Source: Branchiostoma floridae | Lineage: Eukaryota > Chordata > Leptocardii > Amphioxiformes > Branchiostomatidae | Assembly (NCBI RefSeq): GCF_000003815.2 | Contig: NC_049989.1 | Coordinates: forward strand, 23,031,737 to 23,091,736 | Reading direction: 5' to 3' | Length of the DNA stretch: 60,000 bases | In this document: positions 30,040 through 42,690 of the stretch, piece after piece | Position numbering within the stretch: position 1 is the stretch's first letter | Layout of the letters: each line of letters starts with the position of its first letter | Translations under genes and position numbers: made by a program | Notes under the pieces: generated by a model | Told to the model about the DNA's origin: nothing | Databases searched by the model: none | The model's input: the letters and a program-made list of their open reading frames with translations, nothing else

Positions 30040-31148
30040 ATGTCGACCGCGCCGACCGTGCCGACCGCGCCGACCGGATCGGGGAAAAAGACGAACCCTG
30101 ACCGTTACGCCACCACCAAGACCGCAATCGAGGGCCTGGTGAACACCGGTTTGATAGCCAGTAACGTCTCCTTGTTATTGTCGATCACCAGGACACCGGG
30201 CGGTGTCGACACATGGCAGGATATAACAAGGTAAGAAGTAGTAGGACATAAAACATTTCAATAACATCTGGTCCTCCGATCACCAAGCAAAGAATGTGAC
30301 AACACTGTAACTTAACCGAAGACGAGTGTCATTTTATTGTTCACTGTACATTATACAACAATAAGAGAAATATCTTCTTTGATTTTTATGCGGGATAAGT
30401 TCAACAGTTTTTAATTTTTAGATAGTACAGTTAAATGCATATTCCTTATACAGTTAGATACTGTAACCAGTTATCAGCTCGATCTGTCAGTAAATTCACA
30501 GCTGATTGGAGAAGAAGTTGAAACTGTACATACTAGTATACATAGTCATTGTAGATCTTTTACTGTTTACTGGAAGAGGCAGATTAGCCCACCGGCTTGC
30601 GAAGTCGTGTCAGCTGGTGTGTTTTGGTTTCAATATTTTGACATTCGACATGTCCACCTTAGTTCTAAATAGAAACCGTGATACCGATGGTGTTGTTATG
30701 TAATCGACGATTCTCATCTTCAAACTACATGTATGTCCTTTGTAGGATGGTGTTAGTTTCCATCTGCTTGGGGATCCAGCTGGGGCTGATGGGCATCTTC
30801 ATCTGTCAGGGTTCCCAAGACATCGAAAATCTTGTAAAAGGAGCAGCAGACGATGGAGAGGAGAAGGAAGAGAAGAAAGAGAAGGAAGAAAAGGAAGAGA
30901 AGGAAGAGAAGGAAGAGAAGGAAGAGAAGGAAGAGAAGGAAGAGAATGAAGAGAAGGAAGAGAAAGAGCGTAAGAAGAAAGAGGAAGAGCGTAAGAAGAA
31001 AGAGGAAGAGCGTAAGAAGAAAGAGAAAGAGCGTAAGGAGAAAGAGAAGCATCTCAACAACACGAATGTCGCTGCCAACGTCTTGACCATGCTGATCGTG
31101 TTATTTGAAATCCTCATCCTTGCTTTTGGGCCGGGAAACCAGGCTTGA
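30040..31148 (+). CDS. NINJ: Ninjurin-like protein 2 with expanded Glu/Lys loop, 197 aa
   Basis: Exon 1 is 30040-30230 and exon 2 is 30746-31148; the codon AGG is split across the intron, as in the neighbour. The N-terminus is a short Thr/Pro repeat (TAPTVPTAPT), followed by RYATTKTAIEGLVNTGLIAS, the ninjurin helix region. Helix one is about 65-86 (MVLVSICLGIQLGLMGIFIC) and helix two about 172-192. Between them, residues ~87-165 are almost only Glu, Lys and Arg. About ten EEK triplets are followed by three or four KKKEER hexads, coded by 9-bp and 18-bp repeats. In known ninjurins this loop is short and cytosolic. The expansion could form a rigid single alpha helix. Both helices and the N-terminal region are intact, so I read it as a functional gene and not a decayed copy. 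Confidence 0.85.
30853..31055 (+). repeat. Coding purine minisatellite (ninjurin 2 loop)
   Basis: GAAGAGAAG (9 bp) repeats about ten times, then CGTAAGAAGAAAGAGGAA (18 bp) about three times. All units are multiples of three and keep the frame. The strand is almost pure purine. Confidence 0.95.
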
Positions 31149-31700
31149 ATGCACACGGCTGTCGCTAGAAATGGTGACTTTATTATGACTGTACTTCAGC
31201 AAGTTACCAAATGGTCTGATTACCAAATGTACATTCAATTTGACGCCTTTGTCATGAAATGCAAGCCGCACAGGACGTAAACATGTTCTTTTTTAGTGTT
31301 GTTGTTTGTTGTTCGTGTGTTCCAACAAATGAAAATATGTAATGTCGTGTTTTAATGGTTTCGATCCAGCTCAAAATTGTATTGTTATTTGCCACTTCAC
31401 TTGAGTTACCTGTGTGTAATGTCTTCTCTTTGATCATGTGTGTGAAACTGTCAACATCTGAACGATGTGTTCATTGCAGTTGTTGGTTTATTTGTGAACA
31501 GTCCAAAAAGAACTTAAAACAGGCCTTACCTACTATACGTACGATTACATTTTGGGAAAAATCTGAAACAAGAACTTTAGTAAAAGAATTTCCATTAGTG
31601 AAGCATTTGTCAATCTCACTAGCGCCTTCGTTTGTGAACTACTTGTAACATATTGTAACCATGTAATTTCTGCCGCAAAAGTAACAAAGGCACATTCGGA
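31149..31700 (+). other. 3' flank of ninjurin 2
   Basis: It matches the 3' flank of ninjurin 1 and ends the duplicated unit. Confidence 0.7.
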
Positions 31701-32149
31701 CAATATGCATTTAAGTATACGGTATGTGGTAATGTGTTTCTGGTTTGAACGCCATCAATACTGTTCAGTCTAGTATGTGTTTATTGATGAGTGGTAGATT
31801 TTATTCACAAACTGTTACATACTTAAGAGAAAAAAAGTAAGGAATACGTGGAGCAAGCGGTAACGCAACTTAGTCACTTTCATCAACTTCCCTCTATCTG
31901 AGGGCTGGGAACTAGGAGCTTTACAGATTAAACAACTAATCAATTCTCAATCGCATAGAGTAAAATTTATTTAGTTTATTCTTGTTATAAAAGGCCACGT
32001 CTTAATATTACTAGTATTCACCGATGTCACTACATCGTGCACAAGTATCTGACTCCCAGGTCCTTGACCTTGTAGTGTTGCAATGTTTCACAATCTTTAG
32101 AAATGTATACCTTTTCAGAACCATATCAAGCAGCTAGCGGACTTTTGTT
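31701..32149. other. Intergenic, nothing recognised
   Basis: A/T-rich sequence with no coding or repeat signal seen. Confidence 0.4.
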
Positions 32150-32345
32150 GTACAGTTGACCTCACAGTTGACCTGATAGGCAACCAATACATACGTACAA
32201 TGGCCCTTTTAAAGTTTTAAGTGGTGTCTGTTTCACCGTTTATTTGTAACGTAAGGCGCATTTCTTTACACCGCTGACAACGCATCTGTAAACGGCGCTT
32301 GGCCAGCTCAAGTTATTCATAAACCTTTCTAGCGAAGGTGATGAA
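32150..32345 (+). promoter_or_regulatory. Diverged fourth copy of the ninjurin upstream module
   Basis: GCAACCAATAC, GTGTCTGTTTCACCG and CTGTAAACGGCGCTTGG follow the order seen upstream of the two genes. No ninjurin exon follows, so this is probably a remnant. Confidence 0.55.
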
Positions 32346-32505
32346 TAGTATCTTATCGCGTGAACATTTCTTGTTCATTCTTCCTATTTAAATCAGCCGA
32401 CGGTTGACATGAGTTTTCCTGTTCTAAATAGTGTAGGCTAAATTCACTGAGTTTAAGAAATATGATGCATCAATGCCCTTTACGCTCTACGATGTGGCAA
32501 TGAAA

Positions 32506-32945
32506 AACATGGAATCAAAACAGCCGATCATCCTCTATGTAAAAGAGCATGCAGCCCCTTTAATGTATTGTACATGTATGCAACTGAACTCTAACGAACG
32601 GCCAGCGGGCACGGAATTCCTCAGCTTCTCCAGCCGAGTAAAGGGGATTCCCATAAGGTGAATTTGATCTAAATCTAGATGGTCACGTATTACACTACCG
32701 TGACGTAGAGTGCACCAGTTAGGGTTACGCTATGCTTTAAATTTGAGGGGTCCACCAACGAAATTAAGGAATCAAAACAGCCGATTGTTCCTCTATATAC
32801 ATGTAAAAACATAAAAGAGCATATAGTCTAGTACATGCACATGTACTTGTACTTGTACATTTATATAGCTAACGAACGACCAGAGGGCATGGAATTCCTT
32901 AGCATCTCCAGCCGAGTAAAAGGGAATTCCCATAAGGAACGCATC
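32506..32945 (+). repeat. Direct duplication, ~265-bp spacing
   Basis: GAATCAAAACAGCCGAT, CTAACGAACG(G/A)CCAG and TCTCCAGCCGAGTAAA occur in the same order from 32512 and again from 32770. No protein is conserved across the copies. Confidence 0.85.
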
Positions 32946-33061
32946 ATCGGCAAGACAGACCAACAAGACGTTTCCTAACATCTGGTCGTCTGACAAGCCG
33001 GAGGTGTGGGGCGAGACCTCGGGTTAGCATCTAAGAACATATATCACGACTACGGAGAAGA

Positions 33062-33225
33062 GGTGGTCTTGTGGTTTGGGTTGTTGACTTGGAATCTGAA
33101 CTTCTAAAAGTTTTAAGTTTGAATTCTTAGCAGGCCTCAATATTGTGTCATTGCGAAATGCACTTTACACTTATATCCTCACTCGACTCAGGTGAAAATG
33201 GGTTTCTGGCTTTCTAGCTTCGGTT
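33062..33225 (+). mobile_element. Diverged SINE fragment
   Basis: GTGGTCTTGTGGTTTGGG resembles the A-box side of the tRNA-like SINEs elsewhere, and GGTGAAAATGGGTTTCTGG their tail (compare 59890-59910). Confidence 0.5.
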
Positions 33226-33434
33226 ATGGCGTAGTCGTGCAATCGTCATACTTTCGCTAACTTTGGGCATTTCGGAGGACAGAAATGCATGTCTCCTGCA
33301 AAGTTCAACTATCCTGGTACACAAAATGCTGGTTTGGATCCATGTCGGTGGTTGGTTCTATCACGGCCTGCTTGAAAATCCTATGGCATCAAAATCGTAC
33401 GACGATCGCACGACCTATGTGACCGCGCCCTTAG
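33226..33434. mobile_element. MITE, family ending GGGCGCGGTCACATAGGTCG (copy 1)
   Basis: The right end CGACCTATGTGACCGCGCCC is intact and the left end is degraded. The interior (TCTCCTGCAAAGTTCAACT, GCCTGCTTGAAAATCCTATG) matches 54205-54422. Confidence 0.8.
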
Positions 33435-33917
33435 GGACGTCCTCTCGGATGGGACCTAAAACTGGGCAGAGGTAGGTGTGGTTTAGCGAGCAACAAGGGA
33501 AATTAATCAACCCTTCTCAGTTATCTCCAAGGGTTTGTTGGTGTTGTAGAATTGAAATAGCTCGCCACGCCTCACGGAACAGGCATGCAGACCATCTCGA
33601 TACAGAGAGCGGGAAATCGGGATCACCAAAGTCTGTCATCCATACCCCCTCTAAGGTCATCTCCCAAAGACAAGTTCAAGCCTCAAGGTCACAGGTCCTG
33701 ACCTTGTCGGCAGGAATCAACCAAAATGGCCGCCATGAGAACCGGTGATATCATGATTAATCGGTACGTGAAGCGGTTCTGAAGTGGGCAGGGGGGCGAA
33801 TTAAGTGGAGTTAGGTGGGTTGTTGGGTCAGAGTGCAAAAGAAGGACTGTTTATCACAGCTCTAATGCAAAGAGTTAGAATCTTGAGAAACTTGCCCGGC
33901 CTGATCTCAATAATATC

Positions 33918-34038
33918 TAGTCGGTGTAACACAAACTCCGCTGTCCTGGACGGGCTGTAACTGGCCCCTCCCCGCGGAGTTTTCTAGGGGGCCGGCGGAT
34001 GTTTGGCGGGCTGCTATAAGCGAGATTTAATCAGGCTA
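33918..34038 (+). mobile_element. Short dispersed repeat ending GAGATTTAATCAGGCTA (copy 1)
   Basis: GTGTAACACAAACTC ... GCTATAAGCGAGATTTAATC. Other copies lie at 43047-43130 and 48172-48267, and the 3' block is invariant. Confidence 0.8.
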
Positions 34039-36188
34039 AATAATATCTATCATGCACAGGTGTAACTCGGGGTGAGGGGGAGGAGTGCTACTGTAGAATT
34101 TCGATGGGGGTATGTTGGCCCTACAGCCGAGGAGTTGGGCTGCATAGGCCCTGGAAACAGTCTGGCACCCAGGCTAGGGGAGAAGGGAAGGCGCTGTGGA
34201 AAAAATTCCTTGGGGCATATTATCTCTAGTGTCGAAGAGCTGGCCATTGTAGGCCTGACAGCCTGCTGATTTCCATGCTAATTGGATGGAGGAAGAACGT
34301 TAATAGTGCAGATATTAAAAGTTTATTGCAAGTTAGATATTAGCTTTACGGAAAGCCTGTATAACGAAAAACTGCTGAATAATTGACGAGACAAAAGAGA
34401 TTCCTGAGAAATTTTAAAACAAAAGATATTGAACACACGCCCCTGGAGCCCTAAGCCGCACGGGGGGGGGGGGGGGGGGGGCTTTTTAGGCCCTGGAAAA
34501 AGTTTGACCCCCCGGGTACGGAACTTTTAGCCGGACTGTTTCAGGGCCCCCCCCGGGGAACGTGTAACCAAAAGGCACCTGCCGGTCGGGAAACTCGGTA
34601 CAGGCCCGCGAACAATGCTCAAACTGTACTAGAACTGACTTTGCAAACGACATAATGGGAAATGACATGTTAGGTTATGAAGAGATCTATGTGAGTTATG
34701 CTGCCTAATATTAATAATGATGACATTCTTCGAAGGACGGCCACTCGAAAAGGGCCTGTCAGTTCAGTCTTAAGTCTTTCGGTAGTTTTTCAAATAGTGG
34801 CTATGAACCTCCCTTGCGATAGAAGCTAACATGCAAAGTCGTTATGTCAGAAATCATATAAACTGATGTTTCTGTCTAGATCTGTGACTACTTTTTGCCG
34901 CATTAATGGCGTTATATGCTTAGAGAGCACCAGGAAATTGAATAATTCTTAGAAGACTTAAGCAGCATAGAACTAAATTGTCTTCTCGTCATATATTCAC
35001 CTCACCAAAACCTGCCACATGCTGTATGGATGTCGGCGCTTCAGACTGACCACTGAGTGACATGTACAGAACAAATTGCCACATGTTGTATCAATAACCG
35101 CCCAGACTGACCGCTGGCCGAAATCGCTACTTTCTGTATCAGATTTCACCAGACGTTCTGACAGATTGTTACACAGGAGGTGGCTTCATGGTGCCACTGT
35201 CTGGCTAACATCTACCATTGATCAATGTAGCAACTTGTTGCTGGCAAAGTGGTATATCTGACGAGCCTAGGCCTCCACCAGGCCTTCCCGAGTGAGGGGT
35301 CATGGATGGTACAATTTGACCAAAACAATTAGTAAACAATCTTTAATTAGCCATGAGAGTCAGTCAGTCATTTCCTCTGGTCATTTCCCAATGGAAATGT
35401 TTGAGCAGATGAAACTTTTGGTGTTCAAAATCTCCTGGCAATTGATCTCCCCTATAGCCAGCTTAGTTATTCTGGTAGAGACTAAAATAAGACACATCAA
35501 TCTGAATCAGTAACGCTACTTGTTCTAGAGTAAGACTCCATCTACTGTGACCGGTTCTTGAACAAAACAACAAAAATTCCCTCTACTGTTGGCAAAGTCT
35601 TGACTAAAATTCAGTCTAACTTCCACCAGGCCTTCATGAGGGGCTATGGATGGCAGAATGCTAGTAGAATAGAGTAGATCTAAGTCAGTCATTTTCCAAT
35701 TGAACTCCACAGGAAAATAAAACCTTACGGTGACCAAACTCCCGTGGACAACTATACTCGCTGTAGTAGCCAGCGCAGTTTATAGTCTGGTAAAGTCAGA
35801 CACATTTATTGATGATAAGTGCATGATATTTATTTTTCTACGATGACGAACCAAAAGTTAACCATGTTCCAGACGGGGCAGTACCCAAGTTTGCAAGGCG
35901 TGAGGAAGGTTGAACATGTGTTGTTCCGTGCGGCGCGCGCCGGTAGCCCAATTATACAGTTATAGTCTGGGTCTGCGGCTGGTTATCGCGGGTTTATCTA
36001 ATCCACCTCGTAAGTCTGACACGCCTAAAGTTGGATCTAGCTGGAGAAAAGTAGGTTCTCGTCAGCAAACTGAATTCAGTTGGCCTTCTCTCTGATTCCT
36101 ACAACCGATACAGATTGGGTAGTCAAACGTCTACTTTGTGTCGGCAGCTTGTAGCCTGGGAACTGTGTAATTGACTACAGGGACTTCC
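34039..36188. other. Gene-poor stretch with foldback fragments
   Basis: No supported gene. TCCACCAGGCCTTC appears at 35273 and 35621 as pieces of a foldback family (CCACCAGGC/GCCTGGTAGAG). A 20-base G run lies at 34462-34481. Confidence 0.5.
34462..34481 (+). repeat. Poly-G tract (20 G)
   Basis: An uninterrupted G run, followed within 80 bp by C runs on the same strand. Length may be unreliable in the assembly. Confidence 0.9.
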
Positions 36189-36357
36189 TAATACCCCTGT
36201 CACATTATCCACGATCTTCGGGCGTATCGATGGAAAATCGGCCATATTTAAGATCGACAGAGGGTTGAGCGTATTTACCCGAAAACCGTCCCTGCCACAT
36301 ATAAGCCATACTTTGTACCTTGTACCTTGATTTTCGTCAAATGTGACAGGGGTATAA
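36189..36357. mobile_element. MITE with ATACCCCTGTCACATT ends
   Basis: TAATACCCCTGTCACATT at the left and AAATGTGACAGGGGTATAA at the right form ~17-bp terminal inverted repeats, 168 bp overall, flanked by TAA/TAAA-like sequence. Confidence 0.85.
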
Positions 36358-37689
36358 ATATGATGGGTGACTATGCGACACTCTTAAATCATTTGGCACC
36401 TAGACTAGGCAGATGGGTACAGGTGACGGTAGTCAGTCTCTACCTAACTTCCACAGCCGGACCGGCAGCACAAGCGACCCAGTGCAAAAAGAAACGGCCA
36501 GCAAAAGTGCATAATGAACCATCAAGAAGCGCCAGAGAGCCTGCTTTGGAGGCTGGTCTCTACCAGACTCCGCAAGGACGTCCGAAATCGCTAGAAATGT
36601 GGATATCAGTGGCTGGATACTCGATATATAGAACAGGGAGTAAACGCTGAAAGTGGACTAGTCCAAGTGGACTAGTCACTAACATGGATTAACGATCACA
36701 AGAGTTTCTATCAAACTAAAAGGGTCAATGTCGATGACCAATAGGACAAGAGTAGATGCATGGCCGACAATCTAGTGCGTATACATCCATATATTCTGGT
36801 AGATATTGGCTAAAAGTAATTCAATTACCAAGAACAAAAGGGTTTACTAAATAATGTGAGTACCTCGTCGACCACCAAATACTGATCTTGAGGCCACCGA
36901 AAGTCTGTCCATAACACTGTTATACGTCAAGTAACATGTTTCCTCTCAGTTTGGGCGTGAGCCAAGGCGAGTCTTCCCAGCAATGTTTGAAGACCCTCAC
37001 AGATAACAACGTTAGACAGACCACAGGTCTGACCAGACAGGATCAAAACACACCGGGCACACTGTCCAAGCAGGACACACACGTCGTGCCGGACATTCCG
37101 ATAAACTCACAGTTATTACAAACGTACCACATACAGCATGGCGTTTAGCTTGGCCACATGGCAGTCAGTTTAGCGGAGAAGAAACAAACTTTCCTACGTA
37201 CCAACAAAAAAGAACAGACATCCCCGCCACCCAGATACTGCATTCCTGTGTTGGTTACAACGTACCACACTCCGAACAGAGGTCCGGCTCCGACTGTTTC
37301 TTGACGAGTTTAAGGCGTTTTTATCGGGTCAAACCACGAAGGACATCAAGAAAACGGTACGAAGTAAAATGGCAGATAAAAACACGTCAAAAAAACGACC
37401 GGAGCCGGCGAACCTCTGCTTGGAAACAACGTATCCTACCCTCTAAAAAGGTCCTGTCCACTTGTTTGCGCTCTGCACAGAATGGCCTGTTTCGCAAAAT
37501 GAAGTCTGCAAAAACAGTTTGCGGCGATGGTCTCATGCTAGGCCCTGTCGGTTCTTCTTGGGTACTGAACTTTTCAATTCCCTCCGACGAATCCGAGAAA
37601 TTTGGGCTACAAAGTCGCCACGTGGCCCTGACTGACCCCGACCCGCCAGCCCAGATCAGCGGCGAACGCCCCCGCCATGTGGCAACTTA
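36358..37689. other. Gene-poor stretch
   Basis: The open frames here (for example 36327-36650 and 37301-37690) overlap repeat pieces and match no family. No gene called. Confidence 0.45.
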
Positions 37690-38232
37690 AGGGCGCAGAG
37701 CGCCGTCCGACTGTGGCCACAGTTGTTGTGACAAACATGTTGCAAACTAAAGATGTATAGCGACAGAATCAACATGTGGATAAACTGTGCCGACACAGTT
37801 GTTGTGGCAAATATGTATTAACTTCAACATGAAGCGACAGCACGTGCGCACCGACACAAGGCGCGGAACGCGGACCGACTATGCCGACACAGTAACTAAA
37901 GATGTATAGCGACAGAATTCACATGTGGAGAAACTGTGCCGATGAAGTTGTTGTGGCAAATATGTAGCAACCTCAACATGAAGCGACAGGACCAACACAT
38001 GGCGCAAAACGCGGACCGACTATGCCGACACAGTTGTTGTGACAAATATGTTGTAACTTAAAGATATGTAGCGACAGAATCAACATGCATGTGGAGAAAC
38101 TGTGCCGACACGGTTGTTGTGACGAACATGTAGCAACTTCGACAGAATTAGAACCAACACATGGACAAACTGTGCCCACACAGGTGTTGTGGCAAATCTG
38201 TGGCAAGTTAAACATGTATCGACAGGACCTGG
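37690..38232 (+). repeat. Degenerate minisatellite, ~75-90 bp unit
   Basis: Seven or so units combine CGACACAGTTGTTGTG(A/G)CAAA, TATGTAGCAACTT and AGCGACAGAATCAACATG-like blocks. Some units have an extra GCGCGGAACGCGGACCGACT segment, giving two alternating unit types. Confidence 0.85.
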
Positions 38233-38318
38233 TGCAACCATGCCTCCTGTTCTAGCGCTGGGAGAGACAGGTGTGTGTGCATGTGGCCAGTACTGCTCAA
38301 CCATTACTGAACACATGT

Positions 38319-38470
38319 ATACCGGCCGGGCAGCTTTCGGGGACGAAAAGTATGATATACAAGACGCCAAACAACACAACACGTAAAGAGAATACATGTA
38401 GTACGTCGTGGGCATTCTTTGTGATTTCTATTTTTCGTTTTCACAAACAGTCTGGCCGGGCTCCGGTTTG
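38319..38470. mobile_element. Possible foldback element (GGCCGGG ends)
   Basis: ACCGGCCGGGCAGCTTTCGG pairs loosely with TCTGGCCGGGCTCCGGTTT. It is similar to the clearer element at 43877-44031. Confidence 0.4.
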
Positions 38471-40485
38471 GAACCAGGGCACCAGGCGTCCATAGGCTTT
38501 CCAAGTCAACCGACACTTCTATCCGAGCCTGCGGTGTGTAAGCCCTTACAATACAAGTCCGGAGACCAGCTTAAATGATACCAGAATGTGCTTTTGGCAC
38601 CTCGAAATCATAATGACTTTCGCAAGGTCTTCTACAAAAACTACAGACACATGAAAGCAAATGGAGTTACAGGTAAATATACAAAGCACAAAATGCATGC
38701 TTCTTTCATCATGTGGAGTATACCCTATAGTTACAGTATATAACGTTAATCTAAACATTCTGGAGTTCTTAACAGGACTCCACGTAGACACTACAACACG
38801 CCTGCAGGTTTCCACACTTGTTCTTACTGTATACACAGCTCGAGCCGTGTCGGGGTGAGTCTCATTAAGTTTTTCAACAAGCTTCCCTGGGAGTTGGTTA
38901 TCCCTTAAGGGACTATTTAGCTGCCCCGAAGGGAACATTTACGGAGGCAAACATTTCAGATAAACTCCGATGTAAATCATTGGACTTGGAGTGGATAGAA
39001 GCGGCCAAGAGACTAGTACACTTGAGAAGATACCGTTGCCTGTGTAAGTCCTGGTGATATTTTACGCACATGTAAGAAATAACACAAAGAGTACACGATC
39101 TCAAGTTTGGTTGTCTTTGTGTCTTGTATAGCTGCAAAGGTTTCATATTTTTTGCAATCTTATCCCAACTCCATGCTATGCTATGCTATACTTTATTCAC
39201 GGAACTGACAGATTTAAATTTGTCTTGAGATTTACTTCAGCATGTATTTTCATCGGGCTTGCTGAAACCGCAATGAATATGTCATCAGCCTCCTTGGCTA
39301 TCCTCAAAAGACCTTTCCTTCAAAAGAAAACCTTTTAAGAGAGTCTGAGTGATGACAGTTTTATCATTCCACTCCGGCACAGCCGCCATGTTTGTGTTCG
39401 AACGCACGCACGGGGGACAGAGAGGTCACAGGTCACGTCTGAAACCACATGCATCATGGGAGTATGTGACGTCAGGATCACGGGGTCAAAGCCCCGGAGA
39501 ACGGCGAACCGAGAAGCTTCTATTCACCTCGGGTGAACCGAGAAGGTCAGTGTCGCCCAAGGTCAAAATGTCGGAACCCGAATAGGAAGTGCCATCTTTG
39601 TTTGGACCACGGGGGATAAGATTACTTCTTAAGATGGTCGGGCTTTAGATTGAACAGAGAAAATAAACACCAAGATTAGCAACAATCCATTAGCGAAAAC
39701 TCTACAGACATTCTTACAAGTACAAATGTACTACGAGAACGTCGGAGTAAATGCAGTATGCCTGACGAAAAGTGATTTCTTTCATGGAAGGTATCAACAG
39801 ACACATCATCGCTCTCAGAGAGTCAACCATTCACCAAGGCAGGGTGACAAAGTGCTCTGTACACACCCAATGAGTTATCACCTAGCCGACGTGACTTGCC
39901 AACCTATATGGTGAAACTATTCACGGATATATACTAAGCCATGACAGCAAAGTTTTCGTCGTAGAATTGACGTGCTTTGTTTGCTTTTGACAATATTGTA
40001 GTAACCAGTACATCCACGGCAGACGAAAGAGATGAATAAAAAATATGGATAAGGAACACGAAAGAAGGGCACAAGCAACAACTGGCAAGAGAGAAGGCTC
40101 AGAGACGAGTCCAATGGAGAACTGTCATCGGCGATGAAACTAGCATCACACTGCACATGTTATGGTACGACAGGGGCAAAGGGTCTACATTAGAAGAAAG
40201 TAAGTAACGTTAAAACCACGGAGCCAGCGAAAGTATCGAGCCAGCGGTCACTACAGATGATGGTACTCAGGCTATGACAGTCGAGCACCAGGACTGCTGC
40301 GATGCCATCGGCAGTCAATCAAAGGCTTACAAGATTAAATTGACAACTCAACTCAGCGGAAATAATGAAAACAGACCCCCAAGGCCACGATTACTTGAAA
40401 ATTGGGTGTTTGGTTAGATCTCCTCTGATCGGCTTAGTTTGGTAAATTAGGCACCCTTATTCAGCCGATTTCTGTTATCTTTTTT
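38471..40485. other. Gene-poor stretch
   Basis: No supported gene or RNA; open frames are short and unlike known proteins. Confidence 0.4.
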
Positions 40486-40504
40486 GGGGGGGGGGGGGGG
40501 GGGG
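40486..40504 (+). repeat. Poly-G tract (19 G)
   Basis: Second uninterrupted G run of the window. Confidence 0.9.
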
Positions 40505-40632
40505 CACAGGGGGTCGAATAGATAAGAGCAATTAAGCCTTATTAAGAAGTTGGACCACACAAAGCCCATCCTATGGATGGCATCTTTGTCCTGGTGTCTA
40601 GTCATGAACAGCTTTAAGACTGGTTTCTCAAT

Positions 40633-40797
40633 GGACCGATCCTGCCGAACGCCATATCGAACAAATAGAACCCCCTATTCTATTTCGAACACCTCCGTCA
40701 AAAACTGCCTCATTGGACAGAAATGGCTATTTTTGACGGAGGTGTTCGAAATAGAACCATGATCGAACAGGGGTGGGGTTTTGGGATCGGTCCATTG
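40633..40797. mobile_element. Hairpin element, ~165 bp
   Basis: GGACCGATCC at one end and GGATCGGTCC at the other, with inner arms GTTCTATTTCGAACACCTCC/GGAGGTGTTCGAAATAGAAC style, almost perfectly palindromic. A related fragment lies in the channel intron at 8730-8840. Confidence 0.85.
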
Positions 40798-42690
40798 TCT
40801 CTTACTCTGTCTGTAGGCAAGACTAGTGACCGTTAGGAAGACAACCTAACTCAAAGGTGGATATCAGGCTATACTTTGTCCTCGAAAGATTCAAATACGT
40901 TGCGAAAAAACAGCTCGCTTTACGGTTTCCATTTTACGACATTTGCGCCCGCTCATGACATTTACGACACAATCGTTATCGCGTTTTGCGATGGATTACG
41001 AGCGGATTACAACAAAGTTCGATTATTTCCTAGGCCAAAACAAGTTAACTTGTTTGTTCTCGGTTTTAAAAAGATACGCTTAGCTGGAAAATACAACGGG
41101 CATAAGAATCTGGTATATGATTAAAGCAACATAAACAAACTTAACTGCACTTTGATATTGTTAGCTCAAAGTGGGCGGTACTGATGACAACTTAATATAC
41201 GTCATTATGACATCATGGCCCGTTAAGCACAGCATTCACGAACACTTTAGTATCGGTGCGGTATTTATGGAAAGTGCGTTGAAGACGAAAGTAAACCACA
41301 AGAAGTTTAAGTTCAAGCTGATTTGTACAGGAAGATGTAAAGATAAGACTAATGGAGTTTGTTATCAACAGTTACAGTAAGACTACTGTTACGCAACTTT
41401 GGGGTTATTTGCCCTTATGCTTGGTTCTGACACCGTGTCCTCAAATCACCTATCTCCAAGCAGATGATAGGAGGTACGATTCTGTTTCTTGTGGACGCCG
41501 CTATTAGACAGACTCTGTGGGTACCAGGTTGCCTAACCTCAGGGAGACCATTCGAAACTTCAGTGTCTGGAAATCTAAAATCTCTAGTCCAGCCTACTCA
41601 TTTGGTGCTTTAACCCATTAAACCGATTGATAAAAGGAGTAGTCGATAGTGCGAAACACTGGGAGGCCAAAACATGTGAATGTTTGGAGGGTCTTCCCTC
41701 ACAACGTCTACTTGGAGACGAGGTGATGAGACAACGACTACGCCACGCAGAACCTAAATTTAGATGCCAAACGTGTTTCCAGGACCTGCACATGCCAGCT
41801 CCTCGGCTCCGGTGCAGATATGCAGGGGTGTCTATGACGTCTATGGTAAAACTTTCCTTGGGGGCATGTTGGACCTGAGACCGATAAGCCTGTGTTGATG
41901 ATCTGAGGACCTGGTCTGCGTAGGTCCAGGAAACAGTCTGGCATCCAGGCTTAGCCTTCACCAGGCTTTCCTACGGGGGTACGGGGATCGTAGAATTCGG
42001 GAGATGGGCCTGGGTCAGTTTCACGTTTAAGTTAATGCTGCGCATCCAACAAACTCCTCTGGTAGCAAAACTTCCATGGTAAATTATTCTACCTGTAACA
42101 GCCAGCGCAGTCACTCTGGTAGAAACAAGGAGTTTTTTTTTTCAACCTCCTTGGTAGAGACTACGTCAGGACACTCATTTAGCCTAGATGCCAGAGTGTT
42201 TCCAGGACCTCTTGAAGTCTTGAGCGCCCGTGTAATTTTTTCGACTACTACCATATCTACGCTACCCAACCTCTGCTTGGAGAGTAGAGGAGCTGGCCTG
42301 TTTTGTTCGTGGGCCTGTGCAGGAGTGCAGGTCCAGGAAACAGTCTGGCATCGAAGCTAACCACTCACCAGCATCCCCGGCCACACCGCGGCACTCCCGC
42401 CGGGAACAAGTCGCTCTCCGCCCGCCAACATCCGCGCCCCTTTCCGGCCGACCACACACCGCCAACCGGCGACGTAAAAAAAAAGCCTGGCCCCGCGCCG
42501 AGTCGGGTCAACCGGCAACAACCTGCAAAATCCGCTGGAGCAATTTTCCCTCCCTCCGTCTGTCTGTGTCCGTTATGTCTGGACAGACTACAGCCACGCG
42601 TAACACACTACCACCAGACCAACTCTTACTACGGACTGGGTGCAAGATAAAACCTGTCAGAAGAGATAGCTGTACGCCGATACGCCTGAT
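40798..42690. other. Gene-poor stretch with foldback pieces
   Basis: GTCCAGGAAACAGTCTGGCA recurs (41926 and 42330, and inverted near 41780), as parts of related foldback elements. No gene supported. Confidence 0.45.

Noticed and set aside
30753-31156. Phe/Leu-rich and Ser/Phe-rich frames on the minus strand
   Set aside because: They are antisense shadows of the Glu/Lys repeat in ninjurin 2.
36327-36650. 107-codon frame
   Set aside because: It begins in a MITE end and continues through foldback-element pieces, so the coding appearance is accidental.
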